Notes: generated from the sequence alone by a model not told the origin. 32,347 nt of DNA from an uncultured Holophagaceae bacterium (GCA_903839205.1 CAIMBM010000186.1:1-32347), one strand, 5' to 3'; shown: positions 9,936-19,466, numbered from the stretch's first letter. Program-made: numbers and translations.

Positions 9936-10871
9936 TCAACGGGAAAGGAAGGCCTGCAGGAGCGGCTCCACGAGGTCCTTCCCCCGGAGTGAGGCCAGCC
10001 AGCGCGCCGGGATCGCCTGCACCCCGTCGCGGAGCCCCGCGATGCCCCCCGCCACGCAGGCGGTGGTGTCGGTGTCGTTCCCGAACTGGATGGCGGCCCT
10101 GACCACCGCCTCGTAGCTCCCGGCCTCCACGGCCTGGACGGCCGTAAGGAGCGTGTCCACCACATGGCCCGTGCCCCGGGCGGGATCCGGATCCCGGGGG
10201 TGGATTCTCCCGTCGTACTCGAGGCGCTCGGGAGTGCCGGGGGGGAATCTCGCCTCCAGCTTGTCCATGGCCTCGACCCACGGCAGGGAAGCTCCGGACA
10301 GAATGCCGCGGGCCCAGAGGCAGTAGAGGGCACAGCAGAGCCCGGACCGCACGTGCCCATGGGTGATGCTCGACTGCAGCATGGCATCGGCGATCAGGTC
10401 CCCGTCCGCACCCTCATGCCAGAGGGCCAGCGGGAGGACCCGCATCAGGGCCCCGCCCCCGTTGCTCCACTCGCCCCTCGGGGCGCATTCCATGAGGGGC
10501 CTCCCTTCCAGGTACCGTTCCAGGGCTCGGCGGGTCTGCAGCCCCACGTCGAACACATCGTGGTCCACGGCGAGATACCCGTCGCGCAGCCAGCGGCAGA
10601 GCCGGCCCATGAGGTCCCCGGGGTCCATACGGCCCCGCTCCAGCAGCGAACTGAGCAGGCACAGAGCCTGGGATCCGTCATCGCTCCAGGTGCCCGGTTC
10701 CACGCCCAGGTGGGCCCGGTGGAAGCCCCGGGGGGGCTCCATCTCGATGCGATCAAAGGGTGGGATGGTCCGGGGCGGTGCGAACTCGTAGGGTACCCCC
10801 AGGGCATCCCCCACGAGCAGGCCCCAGATGCCGCCGGCCATGCGCTCCGCTCTCGTCAGGGAGGGGGCCAT
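9936..10871 (-). CDS. draG: ADP-ribosyl-[dinitrogen reductase] hydrolase
   Basis: ADP-ribosylglycohydrolase motifs: GGIWGLLVGDALGVPYEF, GTWSDDGSQALCLL, SITHGHVRSGLCCALY, FGNDTDTTACVAGGIAGL; TGATG coupling with draT. Confidence 0.92.
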   Translation of the reverse strand: MAPSLTRAERMAGGIWGLLVGDALGVPYEFAPPRTIPPFDRIEMEPPRGFHRAHLGVEPGTWSDDGSQALCLLSSLLERGRMDPGDLMGRLCRWLRDGYLAVDHDVFDVGLQTRRALERYLEGRPLMECAPRGEWSNGGGALMRVLPLALWHEGADGDLIADAMLQSSITHGHVRSGLCCALYCLWARGILSGASLPWVEAMDKLEARFPPGTPERLEYDGRIHPRDPDPARGTGHVVDTLLTAVQAVEAGSYEAVVRAAIQFGNDTDTTACVAGGIAGLRDGVQAIPARWLASLRGKDLVEPLLQAFLSR

Positions 10872-11677
10872 CAGTAGAGCAGTTTCTTGACGCGGTACTC
10901 GCCGCCCAGCACGAGGAATTCCCGTTCGCTTTCCAGCCAGTTCCTGGGCAGGAGCCCGCCGAAGAACACGATCTTGGGCAGCGGCACCTGCACCTTCCAG
11001 ACCGAGGAGCCGAACTCCCAGGCGATCTCGGGATCGGAGGTGAAGGAGCTGAGGTTGTTGAGCGCCACCAGGGAACCGGCCCCGGCCCCTTCCCGATGGA
11101 CGGCGTATTCCTCGGGATCGTGGGTGCCCCGATAGAGGGTCATCCATCGCTCGCCCGGAAAGCGCCGCGCCAGTTCGTACTGGCAGAGCGTGTAGGCGAG
11201 GTCGAGCTGCATGGTGATGCTCTTGGGCCCGGCATAGCGTTTGTCGTTGAGGTACTTCATGCGGGCCGCCGGATCCTCGGCGAGGATCCCGCCATGGTAG
11301 GTGGCCAGCAGGCCGAAGCGGCTCTCCACCCAGCTCTTCAGCACCGCCCCCGAGCGGCTGTTGCTGTCGATCCTCCACCCCAGGAGGAAGTGCATGTAGT
11401 GCCGCTGGAGCACCTTTTCGGAGGCCTTCTCGGCGGCGCTGCGGGGGTCGATCTGGAAGCGATCAGCCATGTATTCGTGGAAGGCATCCCGGCGCTGTTC
11501 TGGGTCCTCCATCGGGTCCAGCCGATCGAAAAGGGCCCTTTCGGCCTCGCGGACCCCCGGGATCTCCAGGGGCAGAGGATCCTCCTGGAAAGACTGGCTG
11601 GCCAGCGCTCCGGGGGGCAGGTTGCAGCGACCGCCCACCGGAGTCGGCGAGGGCTCGGGCGAAGGTGATGGACTCAT
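10871..11677 (-). CDS. draT: NAD+-dinitrogen-reductase ADP-D-ribosyltransferase
   Basis: SITMQLDLAYTLCQYELARRFPGERWMTLYRGTHD, LNNLSSFTSDPEIAWEFGSSVW, VPLPKIVFFGGLLP; adjacent to draG and the nif operon; start at MSPSPSPE with aaggaaagg SD. Confidence 0.9.
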   Translation of the reverse strand: MSPSPSPEPSPTPVGGRCNLPPGALASQSFQEDPLPLEIPGVREAERALFDRLDPMEDPEQRRDAFHEYMADRFQIDPRSAAEKASEKVLQRHYMHFLLGWRIDSNSRSGAVLKSWVESRFGLLATYHGGILAEDPAARMKYLNDKRYAGPKSITMQLDLAYTLCQYELARRFPGERWMTLYRGTHDPEEYAVHREGAGAGSLVALNNLSSFTSDPEIAWEFGSSVWKVQVPLPKIVFFGGLLPRNWLESEREFLVLGGEYRVKKLLY

Positions 11678-11764
11678 CCTTTCCTTCTTCGGTGGAAGCG
11701 CGGAAAGGGAATCATAGCCTGCGGAAGCGGCCGAGGCCGCGGCACCCTTCAATGCCCCACCGGA

Positions 11765-11974
11765 TCAGTCGACGCCGATGAGGATGGTGGAGGCCTTGAT
11801 GACGGCATAGGCGATCTTGCCTTCCGCCAGGCCCAGCGAGTTCACGGACTGGTTGGTGATGACCGCCGCGAGCTGCTGGCCCCCCTCCAGCGTCAGGATC
11901 ACCTCCGCATTGACGGGTCCATGGGTGATTTTCGAGACCATGCCCTTGAGCTGGTTGCGGGCGCTGATCCTCAT
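11765..11974 (-). CDS. Molybdenum-pterin/molybdate-binding TOBE (Mop-like) protein
   Basis: 69 aa MRISARNQLKGMVSKITHGPVNAEVILTLEGGQQLAAVITNQSVNSLGLAEGKIAYAVIKASTILIGVD, a typical Mop/TOBE sequence. Confidence 0.9.
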   Translation of the reverse strand: MRISARNQLKGMVSKITHGPVNAEVILTLEGGQQLAAVITNQSVNSLGLAEGKIAYAVIKASTILIGVD

Positions 11975-12059
11975 GATGCCTCCTGGGGACGGGAACGCTT
12001 GGTACATGAACATGGTGGACACTCGTTTCTACCGGAGGCCGGTCCCCGGGGCCCTGGGA

Positions 12060-12368
12060 TCAGCCGAGGACATACTTCTTAGCCACGGTGCCCGCCTCGA
12101 TGGCATCCAGGATCTGGTCAACGTCCGCCTCGGTCTCCACCCCCCCGTACCAGACGTTCCCGGGGTGCACGATCATGGCCGGGCCCCTCTCGCAGACCTT
12201 GAGGCAGCCCGTGGCCGTCACGGTCACGCCCTCGAGGTCGCGGTCGGTGATCTCCGACTCCAGATAGGCCAGCAGGCTGCCCGCGCCTTTCTTGTGGCAG
12301 ACGCCCTGGGGGGTGCCGGCCATCCGGAAGCTGGCGCAGACCAGCAGGTGGGTGTTGGGACGTTCCAT
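12060..12368 (-). CDS. Thioredoxin-like [2Fe-2S] ferredoxin, nif-associated
   Basis: HLLVCASFR, GVCHKKGA, TATGCLKVCERGPAMIVHPGNVWY; four Cys in thioredoxin-like ferredoxin arrangement; next to nifB. Confidence 0.88.
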   Translation of the reverse strand: MERPNTHLLVCASFRMAGTPQGVCHKKGAGSLLAYLESEITDRDLEGVTVTATGCLKVCERGPAMIVHPGNVWYGGVETEADVDQILDAIEAGTVAKKYVLG

Positions 12369-12389
12369 GGTGTGCTCCTCGATCTCTGT

Positions 12390-13667
12390 TCAGGCGCAGC
12401 CCTGGCCCTTGCCGGAACACCCGTCCCCGCAGCGGAAGGGCTTGCCCAGTTTGCGGATCTGCCCGCCGACGGCGGCCATGGGCACCAGATCCGCCACCAG
12501 GCCTTCGGTTTCAAAGACCCGCAGGCCCCGGGCCTGCAGGATCCGGGTGGGCGAAGGGCCGATGCCCGCCACCAGGAGGGCGATGCAATCGGAGAGCAGG
12601 TCCCCCAGCTCCTCCCAGCGGGTGTTGCCGGTGCCCGTGGGAGGGGCCCGGCGGACGTCCACCTGGCGGCAGGCACCCGCCTCCACGGCGTAGACAAGCA
12701 GCTCGTCGGCCTCGCCCAGATGCTGATTGACGAACGCCCCCTCCAGGCTCGCCACAGCCACCAGCTTCCGCTCGGCGCCCGAGGGTGCGCTGCGGGCGTG
12801 GCGCTCGAGGGTGGCGTAGCGGTCCGGGGACATGGCCTCGCCGAGGCGCCCCACCGCGTCGGCACGGCAGCGGTTGCAGTGCTCCATCTGCGGCAGGTGG
12901 GTGGATGCGGCCTCCCGGGCCAGGGTCATCTCCCGGGCGGTGGGTGCCGGCAGGCTGGCGAACTCGGAGCCCTCCACGGGAATCATGGCCATGCAGTTGT
13001 GCATGGAAGCGCCGGCCAGCCTGCAGGCCGCCGCCACCTCGCCCACGTGCTGATCGTTGAGGCCGGGCACCACGATGGTGTTCACCTTCACCAGGATGCC
13101 GAGGGCGGCCATGCGGGCGATGCCCTCCCGCTGCCGGGACCAGAGCAGCTCCGCTGCCTCGCGGCCGCGGTGGATGTTCCGGCCGTCTCGGATCCAGGCA
13201 TAGAACAGCTTGCCGATCTCGGGATCTACGGCGTTGACGGTCACGGTGACATGGCTCACGCCGGCCGCGGCCAGGGCATCCGCGTGCTGGGGCAGCGCCA
13301 GCCCGTTGGTGGCCACGCAAAGCAGGGTCTCGGGGTGCTTCTCGTGGATGCGCCGGAGGGTGCTGAGGGTGGCGTCGGCGCTGGCCAGGGCATCGCCGGG
13401 GCCGGCGATGCCCGCCACGGAGATGGATGGATCCGCCTCGAGTATTTCGTCGAAGTAGCGCTCGGCCTGCCAGGGCTGCAGGATGGTGCTGGTGACACCC
13501 GGGCGGCTTTCGGCCACGCAGTCGTAGTCCCGGTTGCAGTAGTGGCACTGGACATTGCAGGCCGGGGCCACGGGCAGGTGGGCCCGGCCTTGGGTGTGCT
13601 TTGCATCCGCATCGAAACAGGGGTGGCCGGCCGTCGTCCGGGCGGCAAGGGGCTCATTGGTAGGCAT
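12390..13667 (-). CDS. nifB: Nitrogenase FeMo-cofactor biosynthesis protein NifB (radical SAM plus C-terminal NifX-like domain)
   Basis: CX3CX2C motif PACNVQCHYCNRDYDCVAESRPGVTS; GIAGPGDALA; C-terminal domain VASLEGAFVNQHLGEADELLVY. Confidence 0.96.
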   Translation of the reverse strand: MPTNEPLAARTTAGHPCFDADAKHTQGRAHLPVAPACNVQCHYCNRDYDCVAESRPGVTSTILQPWQAERYFDEILEADPSISVAGIAGPGDALASADATLSTLRRIHEKHPETLLCVATNGLALPQHADALAAAGVSHVTVTVNAVDPEIGKLFYAWIRDGRNIHRGREAAELLWSRQREGIARMAALGILVKVNTIVVPGLNDQHVGEVAAACRLAGASMHNCMAMIPVEGSEFASLPAPTAREMTLAREAASTHLPQMEHCNRCRADAVGRLGEAMSPDRYATLERHARSAPSGAERKLVAVASLEGAFVNQHLGEADELLVYAVEAGACRQVDVRRAPPTGTGNTRWEELGDLLSDCIALLVAGIGPSPTRILQARGLRVFETEGLVADLVPMAAVGGQIRKLGKPFRCGDGCSGKGQGCA

Positions 13668-15030
13668 AGCCCATCTCCGATGAATCCTGCTGATTGGCCA
13701 GCAGGGCGTTGGCCACCTCGTCGAAGAGCCGCTGGGTGCCGCGGTACCCGAGGTGGAGGATGCGTCCGGCGCCGATGCGGTCGTGGACGGGGAAGCCGAT
13801 GCGGACGAGGGGGATGCCCAGGGCCCGGGCCATGGGGTAGGCCTTGCTGGGCCCGAGCACCAGGTCGGGTTTCAGCTCGATCACGCGCCGCTGGATGCTG
13901 TCGTAGTCTGCGTCCTCCATCACCTCAAAGGCCCCCGGTGCCAGCCCCAGCGCTTCCAGGGCCGGAGCCATGCGGTGGGTCAGGGCGCCGCTGGCCACGA
14001 GCACGGGAATCAGGCCTATTTCGGCGCAGAAGCCGGCCACGGCCACGGCCAGGTCGGGGTCCCCCACCACGGCCACCCGCCGGCCGGACACGTACTTGTG
14101 GCCGTCCACATAGGCATCCACCAGGCGGCCCCGCTCGGCGCTGAGCCAGGCCGGGATGGCCGCCGCCGCTGCTCCGGCCGCGTCCGTCGCCGCGAAGGCC
14201 GCCAGGGACGCCAGCACCGCGTCCGTGGCGCGGACGCCGATGGGCAGGCTGGCCCTGACCAGGGGCACCCCAAAATCCCTTTGCAGGCTTGCGCCGGGCC
14301 CGGGTTCCAGGGTGGCTCCCAGTTGCAGGGTGCCGATGGCCCGGCCCGCATCGGCGACGTCGGCGAGGGCGGTCCCCCCTTCAGGAATGGGGGCGTAGCT
14401 GGCCAGGCTGGGCCCGTCCAAGGTCTCGCTGTAGTCCGGCAGCATCAGCAGGGGCAGGCCGAAGGCCTCCACGAGCTCGCGCAGGTGGCGCAGGTCCGCG
14501 GGGGACACCGGGCCGGGCAGGAGGTTGAGGTGGGACATCGGCGTGCCGGCCTTGGCCGTGACCTTCAGGATGGCCGCCACGGTGTCGTGGAAACCCCGAT
14601 ACTGGCAACCCTTGAAGCTGGGCGTGGACACGTGGATGATCGGCGGCAGGCTGGGATCTTCGGTGGTGATCTCGCGGAGGATGCCCTCGGTGTCCTCCCC
14701 GATGGTCTCGGCCAGGCAGGTGGTGCAGACGCCGATCACTTCGGGCGCGTACTGGCGCACCATGTTCTTGATGGCGGCCGCAAGGTTGCTCTGGCCGCCG
14801 AAGATGGTGGCGGACTCGTCGAAGGACGTGGAGCCCACATCCATGGGTTCCCGGAAGTGGCTGATGAGGTAGCGCCGAATGTAGGTGGCGCAGCCTTGTG
14901 AGCCGTGGATGAGGGGCATGCAGCCCCGCAGCCCGCGGAAGGCCAGGACGGAACCCAGGGGCGCGCAGACCCGGCAGCTGTTGGTGGCGGCGGGGCGCTT
15001 GCTGGAGGGGACGGCGATCGGCAGGCTCAT
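13654..15030 (-). CDS. nifN: Nitrogenase cofactor scaffold NifN
   Basis: NifK-like: CAPLGSVLAFRGLRGCMPLIHGSQGCATYIRRYLISHFREPMDVGSTSFDE; between nifE and nifB; start at MSLPIAVP. Confidence 0.93.
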   Translation of the reverse strand: MSLPIAVPSSKRPAATNSCRVCAPLGSVLAFRGLRGCMPLIHGSQGCATYIRRYLISHFREPMDVGSTSFDESATIFGGQSNLAAAIKNMVRQYAPEVIGVCTTCLAETIGEDTEGILREITTEDPSLPPIIHVSTPSFKGCQYRGFHDTVAAILKVTAKAGTPMSHLNLLPGPVSPADLRHLRELVEAFGLPLLMLPDYSETLDGPSLASYAPIPEGGTALADVADAGRAIGTLQLGATLEPGPGASLQRDFGVPLVRASLPIGVRATDAVLASLAAFAATDAAGAAAAAIPAWLSAERGRLVDAYVDGHKYVSGRRVAVVGDPDLAVAVAGFCAEIGLIPVLVASGALTHRMAPALEALGLAPGAFEVMEDADYDSIQRRVIELKPDLVLGPSKAYPMARALGIPLVRIGFPVHDRIGAGRILHLGYRGTQRLFDEVANALLANQQDSSEMGYAYQ

Positions 15031-16373
15031 GACAGCGCCTTGCCGGCCCGGCGGGGCACCAGGGACCACACAGGGCTGGTGACCGTGGCGTGGACCTCCC
15101 GGGCAAAGGCGGCACAGCCCTCGAAGCCCGCGAGGCCGATCTTCCGCTCGTGGTTGTGGTCGCAGAAGCCGATGCCCAGCTTGAAGGCCACGGGCCGCTC
15201 CTTCACCCCGCCGATGAACAGGTCCACATCCCGCAGGGCCAGCCAGGAGGCCATTTCAAGGGGATTCGAGTCGTCGGCCAGGATGGTGTCCGCGTCGCAG
15301 AGCTCCTTGAGGTGCTCGTAGTCGGCGGGGCCGCCGGTTTGCGTGCCGGCCATGGCCACCTGCATGCCGATCTGCCGCAGGGCTTTCACCAGGGAGAAGG
15401 CCTTGAAGGCCCCGCCCACGTAGAGCGCGGCCTTCTTGCCCTCCAGGTCCCTGCGGATGCGGGCCAGCTCGGGAAGCACCGCCTCCGTCTCGGCCTTCAC
15501 GATGTCCTTGGTGCGGCGGAGCATCCCGGGATCCCCGAAGTGCTTGGCGACCTGGTAGAGGGCGTCCGCGCAATCCTCCAGGCCGAAGAAGGACACCTGC
15601 ACATAGGGGATGCCGTACTTCTCCTTCATGAGCTTGGCCACGGAGGTCATGGAGCCCGCGCACTGCACGATGTTCAGCCTGGCGCCGTGGGCCTTCCGGA
15701 TGGTGTCCATCCGGCCGTCCCCGGTCATGGTGGCCACCACTTCCACGCCCATGCGCTCGAGATAGCCCTTGATGACCCAGATCTCGCCGGCGATGTTGAA
15801 GTCGCCCAGGATGTTCACGGAGTGGGGGCCGATGCCCTCCGTGGGCCCGGTGCCGATGAGCTGGTCCAGGGCCCGGCAGGCGGCGGAGTAGCCGTCCTTC
15901 TTGGTGCCCTTGAAGCCCTCGCTCTGCACGGGGATGACGGGAATGCCCAGCTCAGCGGTGGCCATGCGGCACACGGCCTCCACGTCGTCGCCGATGACAC
16001 CGGTGAGGCAGGTGGCATAGACGAAGGCGCCCTTGGGCCTGTGGATGGCCACCAGCTCCCGGAGGGCCCGGGCCAGCTTCTTCTCCCCGCCGAAGATGAC
16101 TTCCTCTTCCCGGATGTCGGTGTTGAAGGAGAGGCGGTGCAGCTGGGGACCGGAGGACTGGGCCCCCCGGATGTCCCAGGTGTAGGCGGCGCAGCCCACG
16201 GGCCCGTGGACCAGGTGCAGGGCGTCGGCGATGGGGTAGAGCACCACCCGCGAGCCGCAGAAGGAGCAGGCGCGCTGGGTCACGGACCCGGCCACGCTGG
16301 GGCGATCGCAGACGACGGCGCGGGCTTCCCCGGCGGTGACTACTTGGCGCTTGCGATCGTCCAGCAGGTCCAT
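15027..16373 (-). CDS. nifE: Nitrogenase cofactor scaffold NifE
   Basis: NifD-like: ADALHLVHGPVGCAAYTWDIRGAQSSGPQLHRLSFNTDIREEEVIFGGEKKLA, FVYATCLTGVIGDDVEAVC; ATGA overlap with nifN. Confidence 0.94.
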   Translation of the reverse strand: MDLLDDRKRQVVTAGEARAVVCDRPSVAGSVTQRACSFCGSRVVLYPIADALHLVHGPVGCAAYTWDIRGAQSSGPQLHRLSFNTDIREEEVIFGGEKKLARALRELVAIHRPKGAFVYATCLTGVIGDDVEAVCRMATAELGIPVIPVQSEGFKGTKKDGYSAACRALDQLIGTGPTEGIGPHSVNILGDFNIAGEIWVIKGYLERMGVEVVATMTGDGRMDTIRKAHGARLNIVQCAGSMTSVAKLMKEKYGIPYVQVSFFGLEDCADALYQVAKHFGDPGMLRRTKDIVKAETEAVLPELARIRRDLEGKKAALYVGGAFKAFSLVKALRQIGMQVAMAGTQTGGPADYEHLKELCDADTILADDSNPLEMASWLALRDVDLFIGGVKERPVAFKLGIGFCDHNHERKIGLAGFEGCAAFAREVHATVTSPVWSLVPRRAGKALS

Positions 16374-16394
16374 GGCGGTCTCACAGTCACAACG

Positions 16395-17798
16395 TCACAG
16401 GACGAGTTCGAAGGCGTGGTCGGGGGCGTCGCGGTCCTGCCGCTCCTGGATGGCGCTGATGATCTCCACCGCGAGGCGCAGGCTGCCCAGGTAGCCCACC
16501 GTGGGGAAGTAGCTGTGGCCGACCCGGTCGAGGATGGGCCAGCCCACCCGCACCAGGGGGATGTCCTCGGCCCGGCCGATGAACTTCCCGTAGGTGGTGC
16601 CCAGCAGCAGGTCCACCGGCTCATTCTTGATCCACTGGTGCAGCAGGAAGAGGTCGCCCTGGGCCTTCACGTTGGCGTCCGGGACACTATCGGCCAGGAT
16701 GTCCTTGATGCGGGTCTCGAAGGCGTTGCCCACGGAGCCCGTGAGGACGTGGACCGGCAACATGTCCATGTCCCGGCAGAACTCAGTGAGGGCGATGACG
16801 TGGTCAGGATCGCCGTAGATGGCCACCTTGCGGCCCGAGAGGTACTGGTGCATGTCGCTGATGACGTCGACCAGACGGCCCCGCTCGTCCTCGATCTGGG
16901 CGGGAACCTCCACGCCGGCGAGGCCCCGGAGGCTTTCGATGAAACGGTCCGTGGCGGCCAAGCCGATGGGCAGGTCCAGGTCCTGGAAGGGCACGCCGCA
17001 GGTGGTTTCCAGCAGGGTGGCGGCGTCCAGAGAAGCCCAGGTGCCGAGGGATAGGGTGGCCCTGGCATCGCCCATGGCCTTGATTTCGGGGAGGGTCGTG
17101 CCGCCCTTGGGGAAGAAGGCATGCTCCCCCGTGGCCGGTGCGTCCAGGACGCTGCTGGTATCCGGCAGCATGGTCATGGGCAGGCCGAAGGCGGCCACGA
17201 GGCGCTTGATCTCGGTCATGTCCGAGGGCTCCACCCAACCCGGGAGGATATTGATCGCCGTGGAGGGGGTCCCGGTGCTCTCCGAAAGGTATTTTACGAA
17301 TCCCTTCACCATCGCGCTGAAGCCCGTGACGTGGGAGCCCACGAAACTGGGCGTGTTGCAGTGCACCACCACCTTGCCCTCGGGGATGCGGCCTTCCTCC
17401 CGGGCCTTGCTGATGATGGTCGGGATGTCGTCGCCGATGACCTCGCTGAGGCAGGTGGTGTGGACGGCCACGATGTCGGGGTCGTACATCTCGAAGATGG
17501 TGCTGAAGGCCTGGGTGAGGTTGGCCATGCCCCCGAACACGGAGCTGCCTTCGGTGAAGGAGCTGGTGGAGGCCATGACCGGCTCCTTGAAGTGCCGGGT
17601 CAGGTGGCTCCGGTGGTAGGCGCAGCAGCCCTGGGAACCGTGGCTGTGGGGCAGGCAGCCGTGCACGCCCAGGGCGGCATAGACCGCGCCCACCGGCTGG
17701 CAGGTCTTCGCCGGGTTGATCTTCAGGGCGACGCGGTCGGCGACGGTGGAGGGGGTCGAGTCGAGCATGGGATTCTCCGGTTCGTGCTTCTGTTCCAT
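16395..17798 (-). CDS. nifK: Nitrogenase molybdenum-iron protein beta chain
   Basis: CQPVGAVYAALGVHGCLPHSHGSQGCCAYHRSHLTRHFKEPVMASTSSFTEGSSVFGG, VHTTCLSEVIGDDI; a second start at MLDSTPS is possible. Confidence 0.96.
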   Translation of the reverse strand: MEQKHEPENPMLDSTPSTVADRVALKINPAKTCQPVGAVYAALGVHGCLPHSHGSQGCCAYHRSHLTRHFKEPVMASTSSFTEGSSVFGGMANLTQAFSTIFEMYDPDIVAVHTTCLSEVIGDDIPTIISKAREEGRIPEGKVVVHCNTPSFVGSHVTGFSAMVKGFVKYLSESTGTPSTAINILPGWVEPSDMTEIKRLVAAFGLPMTMLPDTSSVLDAPATGEHAFFPKGGTTLPEIKAMGDARATLSLGTWASLDAATLLETTCGVPFQDLDLPIGLAATDRFIESLRGLAGVEVPAQIEDERGRLVDVISDMHQYLSGRKVAIYGDPDHVIALTEFCRDMDMLPVHVLTGSVGNAFETRIKDILADSVPDANVKAQGDLFLLHQWIKNEPVDLLLGTTYGKFIGRAEDIPLVRVGWPILDRVGHSYFPTVGYLGSLRLAVEIISAIQERQDRDAPDHAFELVL

Positions 17799-17870
17799 TC
17801 AGGGGCGGGTGCGCCTTCGGCAGGAGCCCAGCATGGGCTGCGCCTGGGGACCTGCAGGATGGGCTGCCTG

Positions 17871-19466
17871 TCAGGCGGACTGCTGCTTCCAGGGCGGAGA
17901 GATGAGCTTGGAGATGCGCTTGCCGATCATCCGGTCGATCTCCTGGTAGAAATTGGTTGCCCCGATGAAGCCCGCGTAGGGCCCGCCGTAGTCGTAGCTG
18001 TGCAGCTGCTTGCAGGGCACGCCCATCTTCTCGACCACGTACTTGTCCTTGACACCGCTGCAGAAGATGTCGGGCTTATAGGTGGCGATCAGCTTCTCCA
18101 TTTCGAAATGGCTGATGTCGTCGATGACGAGGGTGCCCTTCTTCATCTGGCTCATCATGCCGTCGTAGTCGCGCCAGTTGAATCCCTTCTTCTCGGCGGC
18201 GGCCAGCTCCTCCGGCGTGCGCCGGGGGGAATACCGGGTGTCGTCGGCGGTGATGTGCAGCTCCTCGATGTTCCGGGTATCCGCGTCCACCTTGATGGTG
18301 GGCAGGACCCGTCGGCCCTCGTAGTCGTCCCGGTGGGCGAACTCGTAGCCGGCGGCCACGGAGGTCATGCCCACTTCGCTGAACAGGTCCTGGTAGTGGT
18401 GGGCCCGGGAGCCCCCCACGAACAGCATGGCGGTCTTCCCGGCGAGGCGGGAGGCCACGTCCGCGCGGACGCTGACGACCTTCGCCAGCTCGTCGGCGAT
18501 GACCGCTTCCACCCGGGCGGTGAGGTCCTCGTTGCCGAAATACTCGGCGATCTTGCGCAGGCTCTTGGCAGTGCTGTCGGCACCGATGAAATTGACCTTG
18601 AACCAGGGGATGCCGAACTTGCTCTCCATCATCTCGGCCATGTAGTTGATGGACCGGTGGCACATCACCACGTTCAGCTTGGCGTTGTGCGACTGGGCGA
18701 TGTCATCGTACTTCACGTTCCCCGAGAAGGTCGCCACCAGGTGGATGCCGCAGAGCTCAAGGATGCGCTCGATCTCGAAGGCATCGCCCCCGATGTTGTA
18801 CTCCCCGAGGAGGTTGATGGAGAAGGGATGGTCCACGGGCGTGTCGTTCTCGCCCACCACATTCTTGAAGAGGCCGTTGTTGGCGATGTGGTGGCCCGCG
18901 GACTGGGAGACGCCCTTGTAGCCCTCGCAGGAGAACCCGAAGACGTTGATGCCCAGTTCCTCCTTCATCTGACGGGCGACGGCGTGGACATCGTCCCCGA
19001 TGAGCCCGACCGGACAGGTCGAGTAGAGCCCGATGGCCGTGGGCTTGAGCAGGGCGTAGGCCTCCCGGCAGGCCTGGGCCAGCTTCTTCTCCCCGCCGAA
19101 GACGATGTCCTCTTCCTGCATGTCCGTGGAAAAGGCGTAGTGGATGAAGTTGGCGATCCCGTCGCCCGTAGCGGCCTGGTTGCGCCGGGAGAGCCAGGCG
19201 TAGTAGCTGCAGCCGATGGGGCCGTGGACGATGTGGACCATGTCCTTGATGGGCCCCATGACCACGCCCTTGCAGCCGGCGTAGCAGCAGCCGCGCTGGG
19301 AGATGATGCCGGGGATCGTGCGGACATTGGCTTCGATCTCGGCCGGCACCTCCGGATCATTGACCAGGATGTGCTTGGCCCGCTTCTTCCCGACTTTGCC
19401 GGGGTAGCTCTTGACGACTTCGTCGCGGAAGGCCTCGGGGCTGGGGATGGGTTCTCGTTCGCTCAT
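17871..19466 (-). CDS. nifD: Nitrogenase molybdenum-iron protein alpha chain
   Basis: QRGCCYAGCKGVVMGPIKDMVHIVHGPIGCSYYAW, YSTCPVGLIGDDVHAV, VVMCHRSINYMAEMMESKFGIPW, LHSYDYGGPYAGF. Confidence 0.97.
   Translation of the reverse strand: MSEREPIPSPEAFRDEVVKSYPGKVGKKRAKHILVNDPEVPAEIEANVRTIPGIISQRGCCYAGCKGVVMGPIKDMVHIVHGPIGCSYYAWLSRRNQAATGDGIANFIHYAFSTDMQEEDIVFGGEKKLAQACREAYALLKPTAIGLYSTCPVGLIGDDVHAVARQMKEELGINVFGFSCEGYKGVSQSAGHHIANNGLFKNVVGENDTPVDHPFSINLLGEYNIGGDAFEIERILELCGIHLVATFSGNVKYDDIAQSHNAKLNVVMCHRSINYMAEMMESKFGIPWFKVNFIGADSTAKSLRKIAEYFGNEDLTARVEAVIADELAKVVSVRADVASRLAGKTAMLFVGGSRAHHYQDLFSEVGMTSVAAGYEFAHRDDYEGRRVLPTIKVDADTRNIEELHITADDTRYSPRRTPEELAAAEKKGFNWRDYDGMMSQMKKGTLVIDDISHFEMEKLIATYKPDIFCSGVKDKYVVEKMGVPCKQLHSYDYGGPYAGFIGATNFYQEIDRMIGKRISKLISPPWKQQSA

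Noticed and set aside
11817-14144. 775-aa plus-strand ORF
   Set aside because: Antisense to mop-like gene, fdx, nifB and part of nifN; shadow ORF
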